15,027 bases of DNA from an uncultured Lachnospiraceae bacterium (GCA_902476645.1 CABSEG010000071.1:1-15027); one strand, 5' to 3'. Positions 1-6,486 are shown, numbered from the stretch's first letter. Notes: generated from the sequence alone by a model not told the origin. Numbers and translations are program-made.

Positions 1-723
1 TTTGCCAAAGCCTTTGGCATCCAGTTTGCGGATAAGGATAACCAGTTAAAATATGTGCACCAGACTTCCTGGGGGATGACGACCCGTATGATTGGCGCTA
101 TTATTATGGTGCATGGGGATAACAGCGGTCTGGTTTTGCCTCCCAGGATCGCGCCCACTCAGGTGATGGTGATTCCCATTCAGCAGAAAAAAGAGGGTGT
201 TTTAGAGAAGGCCTCCCAGCTGAGGGAAGTTCTGGCGGCAAACGGCCTTAGGGTGAAGCTGGATGATGCGGACAGAAGTCCTGGTTGGAAGTTCTCTGAG
301 CAGGAGATGAGAGGAATTCCTGTGCGAATCGAACTGGGCCCCAAGGATATAGAACAGAACCAGGCGGTGATTGTGCGCCGGGATACCAGGGAAAAGACGG
401 TAACTTCCATGCAAGAATTGCCAGAAAAGGTGAGCCAGGTACTGGAAACTATGCAAAAGGAGATGCTGGAACGGGCCAGAGCCCATAGGGATGCCCACAC
501 ATATGAGGCAAAGAACCTGGAGGAGCTTCAGGATTTGGCAGAACACAAGCCAGGTTTTATCAAGGCTATGTGGTGCGGCTGCCAGGAGTGCGAGGATGCC
601 TTAAAAGAAGAAGTGGGTGTGACTTCCCGCTGTATGCCCTTTCAGCAGGAGCACATTGCGGATACTTGTGTTTACTGTGGCAAGCCTGCCAAAAAGATGG
701 TCTATTGGGGAAAAGCATATTAA
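1..723 (+). CDS. proS: Prolyl-tRNA synthetase (type 3, archaeal/eukaryal-like), C-terminal part
   Basis: The frame is open from the first base of the window, so the 5' part of the gene is missing; about 240 C-terminal residues are visible. The enzyme charges tRNA-Pro with proline in the cytoplasm. Visible parts are the end of the class II catalytic core (QTSWGMTTRMIGAIIMVHGD, motif 3 region), the link into the anticodon-binding domain (LVLPPRIAPTQVMVIPI), and a C-terminal zinc-binding domain with paired cysteines (CGCQEC, then a single C, then CVYC) ending in the typical aromatic/Tyr tail. This C-terminal domain marks the type-3 ProRS, which lacks the internal INS editing domain of the usual bacterial enzyme. 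The next gene encodes a free-standing editing domain, which fits that gap. TAA stop at 721-723. Very sure of family. Confidence 0.96.
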   Translation, partial: FAKAFGIQFADKDNQLKYVHQTSWGMTTRMIGAIIMVHGDNSGLVLPPRIAPTQVMVIPIQQKKEGVLEKASQLREVLAANGLRVKLDDADRSPGWKFSEQEMRGIPVRIELGPKDIEQNQAVIVRRDTREKTVTSMQELPEKVSQVLETMQKEMLERARAHRDAHTYEAKNLEELQDLAEHKPGFIKAMWCGCQECEDALKEEVGVTSRCMPFQQEHIADTCVYCGKPAKKMVYWGKAY

Positions 724-738
724 ATCAGATGCAGGAGA

Positions 739-777
739 GGTCCGGCTTTTTGCTTGCGACAGCAAGGGAGCCGGGCC
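739..777 (+). other. Strong intercistronic hairpin between proS and the editing gene
   Basis: A 9-bp outer stem (GGTCCGGCT at 739-747 with AGCCGGGCC at 769-777, one G-U pair) encloses a 5-bp inner stem (CTTGC at 753-757, GCAAG at 762-766) closed by a GACA tetraloop. No T-tract follows, so it is not a simple intrinsic terminator. It may be an mRNA processing or stability element that sets the ratio of the two products; this role is inferred. Confidence 0.5.
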
Positions 778-819
778 CTTGTTATGGCACGAAGGTTAAA
801 AAGGAGTGGAGGTAGTAAG

Positions 820-1359
820 ATGTATTTAGATCCGACGATTTATACCACAAGACCTGCGCAGGAGCGATTGCCAAAGGAGATGGCAGTCTATGACCTGCTG
901 GAGGAACTGGAGATTCCTTATGAAAGAGTAGATCACGAGGCAATTCCAACCATTGAAGCTTGCCAGGAGGTGGACAGAATTCTTGGAATTGAAATCTGTA
1001 AGAACTTGTTTTTATGTAATCAGCAGAAAACGAAATTCTATTTGCTTTTGATGCCGGGAACTAAAAAATTTGTGACCAAGGTGCTGTGCAGGCAGATTCA
1101 AAGTGCCCGGCTTTCTTTTGCGAAAGAGAGCTTTATGGAGGAGCTTTTGGGTCTTACGCCCGGCTCTGTCACCATTCTGGGACTAATGAATGACACAGAG
1201 AACCGAGTGCAGCTGTTGATTGACCGGGAGGTGCTTAACGAAGAATTTCTGGGTTGTCACCCCTGCATCAACACTTCCAGCTTAAAGCTTCGGACGCAGG
1301 ATGTTTTGGAGAAGTTTCTGCCCAGAGTTCATCATGATTATACGGTAGTAGATTTGTAG
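820..1359 (+). CDS. Prolyl-tRNA editing (YbaK/ProX/PrdX-type) deacylase
   Basis: 179-residue single-domain protein of the YbaK/ProXp family ('prolyl-tRNA synthetase associated domain'). Such proteins hydrolyse mischarged tRNA-Pro, for ProXp-ala chiefly Ala-tRNA-Pro, in trans. Visible family marks: K61 in KNLFL (position of the essential lysine), the core block LTPGSVTILGLMND at residues 112-125, and GCHPCINTSSLKL at 145-157 with conserved His/Asn/Thr. I chose ATG 820 because GGAGG (808-812) sits 7 nt upstream; an in-frame ATG at 754 would add 22 residues not typical of the family and lies inside the hairpin. It follows proS by 96 nt, probably in one transcript, and supplies the editing that type-3 ProRS lacks. 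Exact substrate (Ala versus Cys) cannot be read from sequence alone. Confidence 0.88.
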   Translation: MYLDPTIYTTRPAQERLPKEMAVYDLLEELEIPYERVDHEAIPTIEACQEVDRILGIEICKNLFLCNQQKTKFYLLLMPGTKKFVTKVLCRQIQSARLSFAKESFMEELLGLTPGSVTILGLMNDTENRVQLLIDREVLNEEFLGCHPCINTSSLKLRTQDVLEKFLPRVHHDYTVVDL

Positions 1360-1399
1360 GAACCGGAAAAAGAGATTCTTCATGCACGATTTTTCTCCT

Positions 1400-1452
1400 C
1401 CTGTGCGTCTAATAGGTGTAAAGAGTTTTACTTCGCGCGAGGAAGACACAGG
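1400..1452 (+). promoter_or_regulatory. Nested dyads upstream of the ECF sigma gene (candidate autoregulatory region)
   Basis: Three symmetric elements are packed into 53 nt before the sigma-factor ribosome binding site. An outer imperfect stem (CCTGTG-CG-TCT at 1400-1410, AGACACAGG at 1444-1452) encloses GTAAA-gagt-TTTAC (1418-1431) and the palindrome TCGCGCGA (1433-1440). ECF sigma genes are often autoregulated, and a TGTAAA-like -35 at 1417-1422 is possible, but I cannot assign a -10 with confidence. It could equally be a repressor site or leader hairpin. Confidence 0.35.
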
Positions 1453-1470
1453 CCATAAGGAGGTGCACAG

Positions 1471-2052
1471 TTGCTGAATTTAGTGAAAAGAGCCCAACAC
1501 CGGGATGGTGAAGCCTTTGTTCAGCTTATGGAAGCACATAAGGAAGGAATGTATAAGGTAGCCAGAGCATACCTGAATCAAGACGCGGACGTAGCAGATG
1601 CCATGCAGGATACGGTGCTGGATTGTTTTGAGAAGCTTCATACGCTAAAGGAGCCCAAGTACTTTAAAACCTGGATGATCCGTATTTTGATTCGTAACTG
1701 TACTGATATTCAGAGAAAAAACCAAAGAGTTCTGCCAGTTGAGGGAGCCTGTTTTGAACAGGAGGCTCCCAAAGAGGAGTTGGGAGATTTCCTGGAACTT
1801 TTGGAATCTCTGGATGAGCAAAGCAGAGTCATTTTTATCCTTTATTATGTGCAGGGTTTTAAAATTAGAGAAATCGCAAAAATACTGGGAGAAAATGAAA
1901 ATACGATTAGTTCCAGGCTCAGGAGAGGAAGGAGTCGTATTAAACAGGAGCTCAGAGAGCCATATCAGAAGGAGGGGTTGCATGAAGAACAAAAAAACAT
2001 ACGAGGAGGATGTCCGGAGGGCCTTACGAAAGCCAATCACGTTGCCGGATGA
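1471..2052 (+). CDS. ECF-type RNA polymerase sigma-70 factor
   Basis: 193 residues, normal length for an extracytoplasmic-function sigma factor. The sigma-2 region spans about residues 10-85 (DAMQDTVLDCFEKL followed by FKTWMIRILIRNC, the usual core- and -10-binding block). The sigma-4 region spans about 105-165, with the helix-turn-helix FKIREIAKILGENENTISSR at 130-149. The start is TTG at 1471: the strong TAAGGAGGTG at 1456-1465 fixes it and the N-terminus aligns with ECF proteins. The last 24 codons overlap the next gene, which encodes a single-pass membrane protein; this is the classic sigma/anti-sigma arrangement with translational coupling. The target regulon cannot be read from the window. 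The Cys/Gly-containing tail after residue 165 lies in the overlap and is probably not part of the DNA-binding fold. Confidence 0.92.
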   Translation: MLNLVKRAQHRDGEAFVQLMEAHKEGMYKVARAYLNQDADVADAMQDTVLDCFEKLHTLKEPKYFKTWMIRILIRNCTDIQRKNQRVLPVEGACFEQEAPKEELGDFLELLESLDEQSRVIFILYYVQGFKIREIAKILGENENTISSRLRRGRSRIKQELREPYQKEGLHEEQKNIRGGCPEGLTKANHVAG

Positions 2053-3412
2053 AGTAGAGGAACATCTGGGGGAGGCTTATGCGCAGATCCGACAGAGATG
2101 TTCTGAATTGAGAGAGACCAAACGAAAACATTCAAAAGTGGGTAAGTGGATCGTTGTCGCAGCGGCCTGTATGGCGTTGGCAGGTACCTCTGTGGCGGCT
2201 ATGGCGGCGGCCGGGGTATTTACAAAGAAGGTCCGCCAAGAGCAGGCATCTTTAACCTACTCCTTTAATCTGGATTACGAAATGGTACCAGGTACCTTTG
2301 AGGTGACGGCTCATGACCTGCCGGAGGGATTTAAAGAGCAGGAGGATGGAAAATACTGGCCGGATAATAATTGGGGGCACGGTATTACGGTAATGCCCGT
2401 ATACTCTGCGGCAGAATTGGATCGAATCGGAAATAGGATTACCATGGAAGGGGTGGAAAAGGTGAAAAAGACCACCCTGGCCGGGAGTGAGGCCCATGTG
2501 ATTACACTGGAGGGAGCTGAAGAGAATCGATTGGGGTCTTATATCTTTCTTTTCCAGCCCCAGGAAGGGTATGTGCTGGAAATTTACGGAGATTATAACG
2601 TATCTGAGGAAGAACTGGAATCATTCGCAGATTCTCTAACCGTGGTACGGACCGGAAATGATGCTTTCGATACAGAACAAGAAAAGATCGAAAAAGCAGA
2701 AGAGAAGAAAAAAGAGGAGCAGGACTTTGATTTGCTGCAGCGACAGGAAGAGGCAATTCGGCTGGCGGGATTAAAAACGGAAGAACTGATCTGGCCCGGA
2801 GAGGAAGGAATTGCCAGGTATTCCGGAGAAGTGGGCTTTACGGTAAAGAGCGCCGCTCTTAGCGATACCCTGCCAGATGTGGAGCATTCCGGGTTCTATG
2901 ACTGGAAGGGATTGAAAGGCTGGTTATGTGATGACGGGACACTGCGACCTTATCTGCGTCAGCATTTTGACCAAAAGGGCAATTTGTTGGAGGAGAGGGA
3001 AACGAAACAGAAGTTCTTGACTGTGTGTATACAGGCAGCGCGCTATAGTATGGAGACCTGGAATTTAGACGGAATGACAGCGTTGGACGCTTGCCTGGTA
3101 AATCTGGAGCCAAAAGAGAACGGAACCTACAGCTGGGGAAGCGATACATATCAGGCATGCGCCTCTGAGGATTACGATCTTCAGATGGAGAGACGGTGCA
3201 TTTATCTGGACCAGCCGGAGTTTACCAAAGGCGACGAACGAGACCATTCCTTCTTCTGGAGGAAACTGCAGGAAGGACAAAAATTGGAGTATACGCTGAT
3301 TTTTGTAGTGGACGAGGACCAGACAGAGCATCTTGCTTTAAACCTGAATGAGTTTGCGAATATGCCAGGAGAGAAGCCTGTATACTTTATGCTTCCGGCT
3401 TTGAAGGATTGA
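1982..3412 (+). CDS. Membrane-anchored putative anti-sigma factor with large external sensor region
   Basis: 476 residues. The cytoplasmic N-terminus (1-52) is short and charged and would bind the sigma factor. One hydrophobic segment (about 55-80, Ala-rich) follows. Residues about 100-225 outside the membrane resemble the DUF4367-type domain (DLPEGF near 112-117, TTLAGSEAHVITLEG near 164-178, and a closing SFADSL). A highly charged, probably coiled linker covers 230-262, and a second beta-rich domain covers about 280-476. No zinc-binding anti-sigma (ZAS) motif is present. Start at ATG 1982 is set by AAGGAGGGG immediately upstream; the gene begins 71 nt before the sigma gene ends, so translation is likely coupled. 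Role as anti-sigma is inferred from position and topology; the stimulus sensed is unknown. No protease-site motif for regulated cleavage could be recognised. Confidence 0.75.
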   Translation: MKNKKTYEEDVRRALRKPITLPDEVEEHLGEAYAQIRQRCSELRETKRKHSKVGKWIVVAAACMALAGTSVAAMAAAGVFTKKVRQEQASLTYSFNLDYEMVPGTFEVTAHDLPEGFKEQEDGKYWPDNNWGHGITVMPVYSAAELDRIGNRITMEGVEKVKKTTLAGSEAHVITLEGAEENRLGSYIFLFQPQEGYVLEIYGDYNVSEEELESFADSLTVVRTGNDAFDTEQEKIEKAEEKKKEEQDFDLLQRQEEAIRLAGLKTEELIWPGEEGIARYSGEVGFTVKSAALSDTLPDVEHSGFYDWKGLKGWLCDDGTLRPYLRQHFDQKGNLLEERETKQKFLTVCIQAARYSMETWNLDGMTALDACLVNLEPKENGTYSWGSDTYQACASEDYDLQMERRCIYLDQPEFTKGDERDHSFFWRKLQEGQKLEYTLIFVVDEDQTEHLALNLNEFANMPGEKPVYFMLPALKD

Positions 3413-3467
3413 AGGAAGATTTTTAATTAAGGCAGAGGTTGTCAGGAAATAGATAGCCTAAAACAAG

Positions 3468-3509
3468 GGGCATTGTGACTCGTCCAGTCACAATGCCCAT
3501 GAAACTTTT
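3468..3509. terminator. Hairpin terminator between convergent genes
   Basis: A perfect 13-bp inverted repeat (GGGCATTGTGACT at 3468-3480, AGTCACAATGCCC at 3486-3498) with a 5-nt loop. Read on the minus strand it is followed by CTTGTTTTA, a good U-rich tract for ending the phosphofructokinase transcript. On the plus strand a shorter CTTTTC run lies about 7 nt past the stem, so it may also end the sigma/anti-sigma transcript. Confidence 0.85.
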
Positions 3510-3587
3510 CCCTTATAACAAAGAGAAAAAGACGGCTAACGATAACCATCTTTCTCTCCGTTCCATATATCTGTCCGCTTCTGAAGC

Positions 3588-4805
3588 CTACTTGCGGTAG
3601 GCATATCCAGGCAGGCCGTTTTTCATCAGGATAGCCGGATTCCCTTGAATTAAGGGCAGGGCGTAATCGATAAATTCCTTGCTGATATCGGTACCATCTT
3701 GGATAATCCACTCCTTTGGGACACATTTTTCCTGGTTGCAGACCTGATTGACATCCACCAGTCCGCAGGACAGTATGTAAGGAGAGGAGGAATCCCGGAT
3801 AAAGGAGACCATCTTGCCCGTCTCGCCCTTTAGAGCGGCGGTCACCCCAAAGCTTCCGGCCATGGAGGCCTCCTTTGCGTCTGTCAGAGACTGAGAGAGG
3901 GCGGAGCAGCGCTGGCAGACATTCAACTCTACGGAGCGCACCTTACAGCCGAGGCGTTCCTTTACTAAATTTTCCAGATATTTACCGCAGCCGGTGAGCA
4001 TCTTGTGACCAAAATTATCTGTCCCCACTTCACTGGCATATTCGCAGATAAATTTACCATTTTGGTCATGGATTCCCTCGGATACACAAACAACCAGGTT
4101 GTTTTTCTTTTTCAGGGCAGCCTCCACTCGCGTTAGAAAAGCTTCCTGGTCAAAGGCCACCTCAGGAAGATAAATCAGTACCGGATTGTCTCCCTCAAAT
4201 TTTCGGGCCAGTACGGAGGCGGCAGTCAGCCAGCCTGCATGGCGCCCCATAATTTCCACGATGGTGACGGATTTGGTATCGTAGACAGAGGCGTCCAATC
4301 CGATCTCGCATACGGAAGTAGCCACATATTTGGCGGCGCTTCCAAAGCCGGGCGTATGATCTGTCATCACCAGATCGTTGTCAATCGTTTTAGGAATGCC
4401 CAGGATACGAATGTCAATGTTGTGGTCAGCAGCGTATCTGGATAGCTTGCTGACTGTGTCCATGGAGTCGTTTCCTCCTATATAAAAGAAGTAACCAATC
4501 TTTCGTGCTTTTAGTTTCTCAAAGAGTTTTGGATAGACAGGGTCATCTAAATTGTCCGGGAGTTTGTATCTGCAGGACCCCAGAAATGCGCCAGGAGTAA
4601 TGCGAAGCGCTGTCAGGGTCTCATTGTCCATATCTTTTTCCATATCCATGCATTGATCTTTCAGGAAACCCTCTATACCGTTGATCATACCGTAGATATG
4701 GCCGATCTCATCCGCATGATGCATTCCTTCTTTTATCACACCGTAAAGACTGCTGTTAATGACAGCCGTGGGACCGCCGGATTGCCCAACAATTAAATTT
4801 TTCAT
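3588..4805 (-). CDS. pfp: 6-phosphofructokinase, pyrophosphate-dependent type predicted
   Basis: 405 residues; phosphorylates fructose 6-phosphate to the 1,6-bisphosphate in glycolysis. Family motifs: GQSGGPTAVINSS (7-19) at the phosphoryl-donor loop, GGNDS (110-114), GIPKTIDNDL (136-145) with the catalytic Asp of TIDND, and MGRHAGW (186-192). Two residues that separate donor use are of the PPi type: Asp113 where ATP enzymes have Gly (GGDGS), and Lys139 where ATP enzymes have Gly (PGTIDND). Residue 112 is Asn rather than the common Asp. Donor preference is therefore predicted, from established structure-function work on the family, to be diphosphate, making the step reversible. Start is ATG complement at 4805, preceded by AAAGGGG; an upstream in-frame ATG at 4856 lacks a ribosome binding site and lies at the predicted transcript start. 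Monocistronic, with its own promoter and terminator. Confidence 0.93.
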   Translation of the reverse strand: MKNLIVGQSGGPTAVINSSLYGVIKEGMHHADEIGHIYGMINGIEGFLKDQCMDMEKDMDNETLTALRITPGAFLGSCRYKLPDNLDDPVYPKLFEKLKARKIGYFFYIGGNDSMDTVSKLSRYAADHNIDIRILGIPKTIDNDLVMTDHTPGFGSAAKYVATSVCEIGLDASVYDTKSVTIVEIMGRHAGWLTAASVLARKFEGDNPVLIYLPEVAFDQEAFLTRVEAALKKKNNLVVCVSEGIHDQNGKFICEYASEVGTDNFGHKMLTGCGKYLENLVKERLGCKVRSVELNVCQRCSALSQSLTDAKEASMAGSFGVTAALKGETGKMVSFIRDSSSPYILSCGLVDVNQVCNQEKCVPKEWIIQDGTDISKEFIDYALPLIQGNPAILMKNGLPGYAYRK

Positions 4806-4826
4806 ATTGATTCCCCTTTCTTTATG

Positions 4827-4856
4827 GTGCAGTTCTTTCCATAATAAAAGCTGCAC
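4827..4856 (-). other. Hairpin at the 5' end of the phosphofructokinase mRNA
   Basis: Inverted repeat GTGCAG (4827-4832) / CTGCAC (4851-4856), continued inward by CTTT (4835-4838) / AAAG (4847-4850) past a 2-nt bulge: 10 bp closed by an 8-nt loop. The predicted start of transcription (about 4853) falls within the outer arm, so the mRNA would begin almost at the hairpin. A 5'-terminal stem-loop is a known way to stabilise mRNA in Firmicutes; it could instead be an operator at +1. Confidence 0.45.
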
Positions 4857-4859
4857 TAT

Positions 4860-4887
4860 ATTTTACTATTTTACAATATTTCTGCAA
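4860..4887 (-). promoter_or_regulatory. Candidate sigma-A promoter of the phosphofructokinase gene
   Basis: On the minus strand, -35 TTGCAG (4887-4882) and -10 TAAAAT (4865-4860) are separated by 16 nt in an AT-rich region, giving a start near 4853 and a leader of about 48 nt. A second TAAAAT copy and a TATAGT lie nearby, so the exact -10 is uncertain. Confidence 0.45.
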
Positions 4888-4894
4888 AAATTTG

Positions 4895-4920
4895 TTATCA
4901 AAAGTATTAAGTTTTGATAA
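4895..4920. promoter_or_regulatory. 26-bp perfect inverted repeat, candidate operator
   Basis: TTATCAAAA (4895-4903) and TTTTGATAA (4912-4920) form a perfect 9-bp dyad with an 8-nt spacer, in the divergent region between the phosphofructokinase gene and livK. It lies just upstream of the predicted phosphofructokinase -35 (about -42 to -67), a usual place for an activator, and about 70 nt upstream of the livK -35. No T-tract follows, and in neither direction does it look like a terminator. Confidence 0.45.
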
Positions 4921-4992
4921 ATTATTGAAATAAATTGGAAGAAAAATATAGTATATTAATGTAGTAAAGTGTTAAAACGATACAAAAATATA

Positions 4993-5021
4993 TTGACAAA
5001 GAAAGGCTTTCGGAGTATGAT
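4993..5021 (+). promoter_or_regulatory. sigma-A promoter of the liv operon
   Basis: TTGACA (4993-4998, perfect consensus), 17-nt spacer, TATGAT (5016-5021, one mismatch). Predicted start near 5028, giving a leader of about 43 nt to the livK ATG. This is the strongest promoter in the window, as expected for an abundant binding protein. Confidence 0.85.
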
Positions 5022-5070
5022 AGTTGGCAAGATTCTAGAGGAAACCAGAAATATAAGGAGGTAGGATGTT

Positions 5071-6255
5071 ATGAAAAAGTGGAAACAGCTATTAGCAGTC
5101 ACTGCTGCAGCTGTGATGGCGGTAAGTTCTTTTGCAGGGTGTGGTAGCAGTTCTAAGGAGACGGAGGCAAAGAATGATGCAGGGAGTGCAGGAGATACCT
5201 TTATGATCGGTGGTATCGGGCCTACCACAGGCAGCACTGCTGTTTATGGACAGGCAGTTAAAAATGCTGCGGAGCTTGCAGTAAAAGAGATTAATGAAGC
5301 TGGTGGAGCGAATGGATATCAGATTTCCTTCCAGTTCCAGGATGATGAGAGTGATCAGGAAAAGGCAGTCAACGCCTATAATGCTTTGAAGGACTGGGGA
5401 ATGCAGATTCTGATGGGAACCGTTACCAGCGGCCCCTGTACGGCAGTTGTGGAAAAAAGTAAAGATGACAATATGTTCCAGCTTACCCCTTCCGGTTCCG
5501 CAGTGGAGAGTATTGCCTACGACAACGCATTCCGTGTCTGCTTCTCAGACCCGAACCAAGGTAAGGCATCTGCTCAGTACATCGGTGAGAACAAGATTGC
5601 CAGCAAGATTGCCGTAATCTATGACAGCTCAGATGTATATTCATCTGGTATCTACGAGAAATTTGCCGCGGAGGCAAAGAATCAGAACCTGGAGATTGTG
5701 GCTGCCGAGGCTTTTACAGCAGACAGTAAGACCGATTTTTCTGTACAGCTTCAAAAGGCTAAAGATGCAGGTGCGGAATTAGTATTCCTGCCTATCTATT
5801 ATCAAGAGGCATCTTTGATTCTGACACAGGCAGATACCATGGGATTTGCCCCCATGTTCTTTGGATGTGATGGACTGGATGGACTTTTGGCAGTGGAGAA
5901 CTTTGATACAAAATTAGCGGAAGGCGTGATGCTTCTGACCCCGTTCGCAGCAGATGCAGACGACGAGAAGACACAGGCTTTTGTATCTGCATACAAGGAA
6001 GCTTATGGGGATACGCCCAACCAGTTTGCGGCAGATGCCTATGATGCCATCTACATCATCAAGAATGCCATTGAAGAAGGATCGGTAACTCCTGATATGA
6101 GTATTTCTGACATCTGCGAAGCGCTGAAGACTGCCATGACATCCATCACCTACGACGGCCTGACCGGAGAGGGCATGACCTGGTCCGCCGACGGTGAGCC
6201 CAGCAAAGAGCCTAAGGCAGTAAAGATTGAGAACGGAGCTTACACAGCCATGTAG
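5071..6255 (+). CDS. livK: Branched-chain amino acid ABC transporter substrate-binding lipoprotein
   Basis: 394 residues, usual length for type I periplasmic-binding-fold (LivJ/LivK) proteins. A lipoprotein signal occupies 1-23 (MKKWKQLLAV start, hydrophobic core, then SFAGC with lipidated Cys24), followed by a Ser/Gly/charged linker to about residue 42. The mature fold begins at MIGGIGPTTGSTAVYGQ, the family's ligand-lobe start; DDESDQEKAVNAYNAL and GTVTSGPC are characteristic. The protein would be tethered outside the membrane and deliver ligand to LivHM. The fold also binds other small amides and amino acids, so leucine/isoleucine/valine is the default rather than a proven ligand. Start at ATG 5071 follows AAGGAGG (5055-5061). 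A two-codon reading frame (ATGTTATGA at 5066) overlaps the start and is probably incidental. Confidence 0.93.
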   Translation: MKKWKQLLAVTAAAVMAVSSFAGCGSSSKETEAKNDAGSAGDTFMIGGIGPTTGSTAVYGQAVKNAAELAVKEINEAGGANGYQISFQFQDDESDQEKAVNAYNALKDWGMQILMGTVTSGPCTAVVEKSKDDNMFQLTPSGSAVESIAYDNAFRVCFSDPNQGKASAQYIGENKIASKIAVIYDSSDVYSSGIYEKFAAEAKNQNLEIVAAEAFTADSKTDFSVQLQKAKDAGAELVFLPIYYQEASLILTQADTMGFAPMFFGCDGLDGLLAVENFDTKLAEGVMLLTPFAADADDEKTQAFVSAYKEAYGDTPNQFAADAYDAIYIIKNAIEEGSVTPDMSISDICEALKTAMTSITYDGLTGEGMTWSADGEPSKEPKAVKIENGAYTAM

Positions 6256-6269
6256 TTAGAAACCCAAGA

Positions 6270-6299
6270 GGGGGTTGCCGATACGGCAGCCCCCTTTTT
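6270..6299 (+). terminator. Intrinsic terminator between livK and livH
   Basis: GGGGGTTGCCG (6270-6280) pairs with CGGCAGCCCCC (6284-6294) around an ATA loop with one G-U pair, followed directly by TTTTT (6295-6299). It starts 14 nt after the livK stop. Inside an importer gene set, such a site lets binding protein be made in excess over the permease and ATPases. Confidence 0.9.
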
Positions 6300-6358
6300 A
6301 GCGACGTCTTTGATGCTACCAGGATATCCGGAGTGAGCGTATTTATGAGATAAGTTGC

Positions 6359-6388
6359 TTGCGTGGTTGTATACGTCCATGCTATAAT
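6359..6388 (+). promoter_or_regulatory. Candidate second promoter driving livHMGF
   Basis: TTGCGT (6359-6364), 18-nt spacer, perfect TATAAT (6383-6388). It lies downstream of the livK terminator and about 90 nt before livH, so the permease/ATPase genes may have their own start near 6395 besides read-through. Confidence 0.6.
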
Positions 6389-6407
6389 ACGTAACAGATA
6401 AAAATAA

Positions 6408-6459
6408 GGCTATCGGAGAGAAACTTTTATTCAGACAAAAGAGTGGATACCGGATAGCC
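6408..6459 (+). promoter_or_regulatory. Structured leader upstream of livH
   Basis: GGCTATCGG (6408-6416) pairs with CCGGATAGCC (6450-6459) with one bulged base, enclosing a second 5-bp stem (CTTTT 6424-6428, AAAAG 6437-6441). It would be in the 5' part of the mRNA from the second promoter, about 27 nt before livH. No terminator-type T-tract and no recognisable T-box or known riboswitch core was seen. The 231-nt gap from livK to livH holds only this, the terminator and the promoter. Confidence 0.45.
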
Positions 6460-6486
6460 GAAAACAGAAGATGGAGAGGGGACGCT

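Noticed and set aside
570..815. 81-codon plus-strand frame overlapping the end of proS
   Set aside because: It is out of frame with the conserved zinc-binding tail of proS, has no good ribosome binding site and runs through the intercistronic hairpin.
754..819. N-terminal extension of the prolyl-tRNA editing protein from ATG 754
   Set aside because: It lies in the hairpin, lacks a ribosome binding site, and the ATG at 820 has an ideal GGAGG with family-typical length.
1645..2040. 131-codon open frame on the minus strand inside the ECF sigma gene
   Set aside because: No ribosome binding site, no recognisable protein family, and it fully overlaps a clear sigma factor; it is an antisense shadow.
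6300..6486. T-box or amino-acid riboswitch before livH
   Set aside because: No T-box sequence, specifier loop or anti-terminator arrangement was found; only a simple nested hairpin is present.
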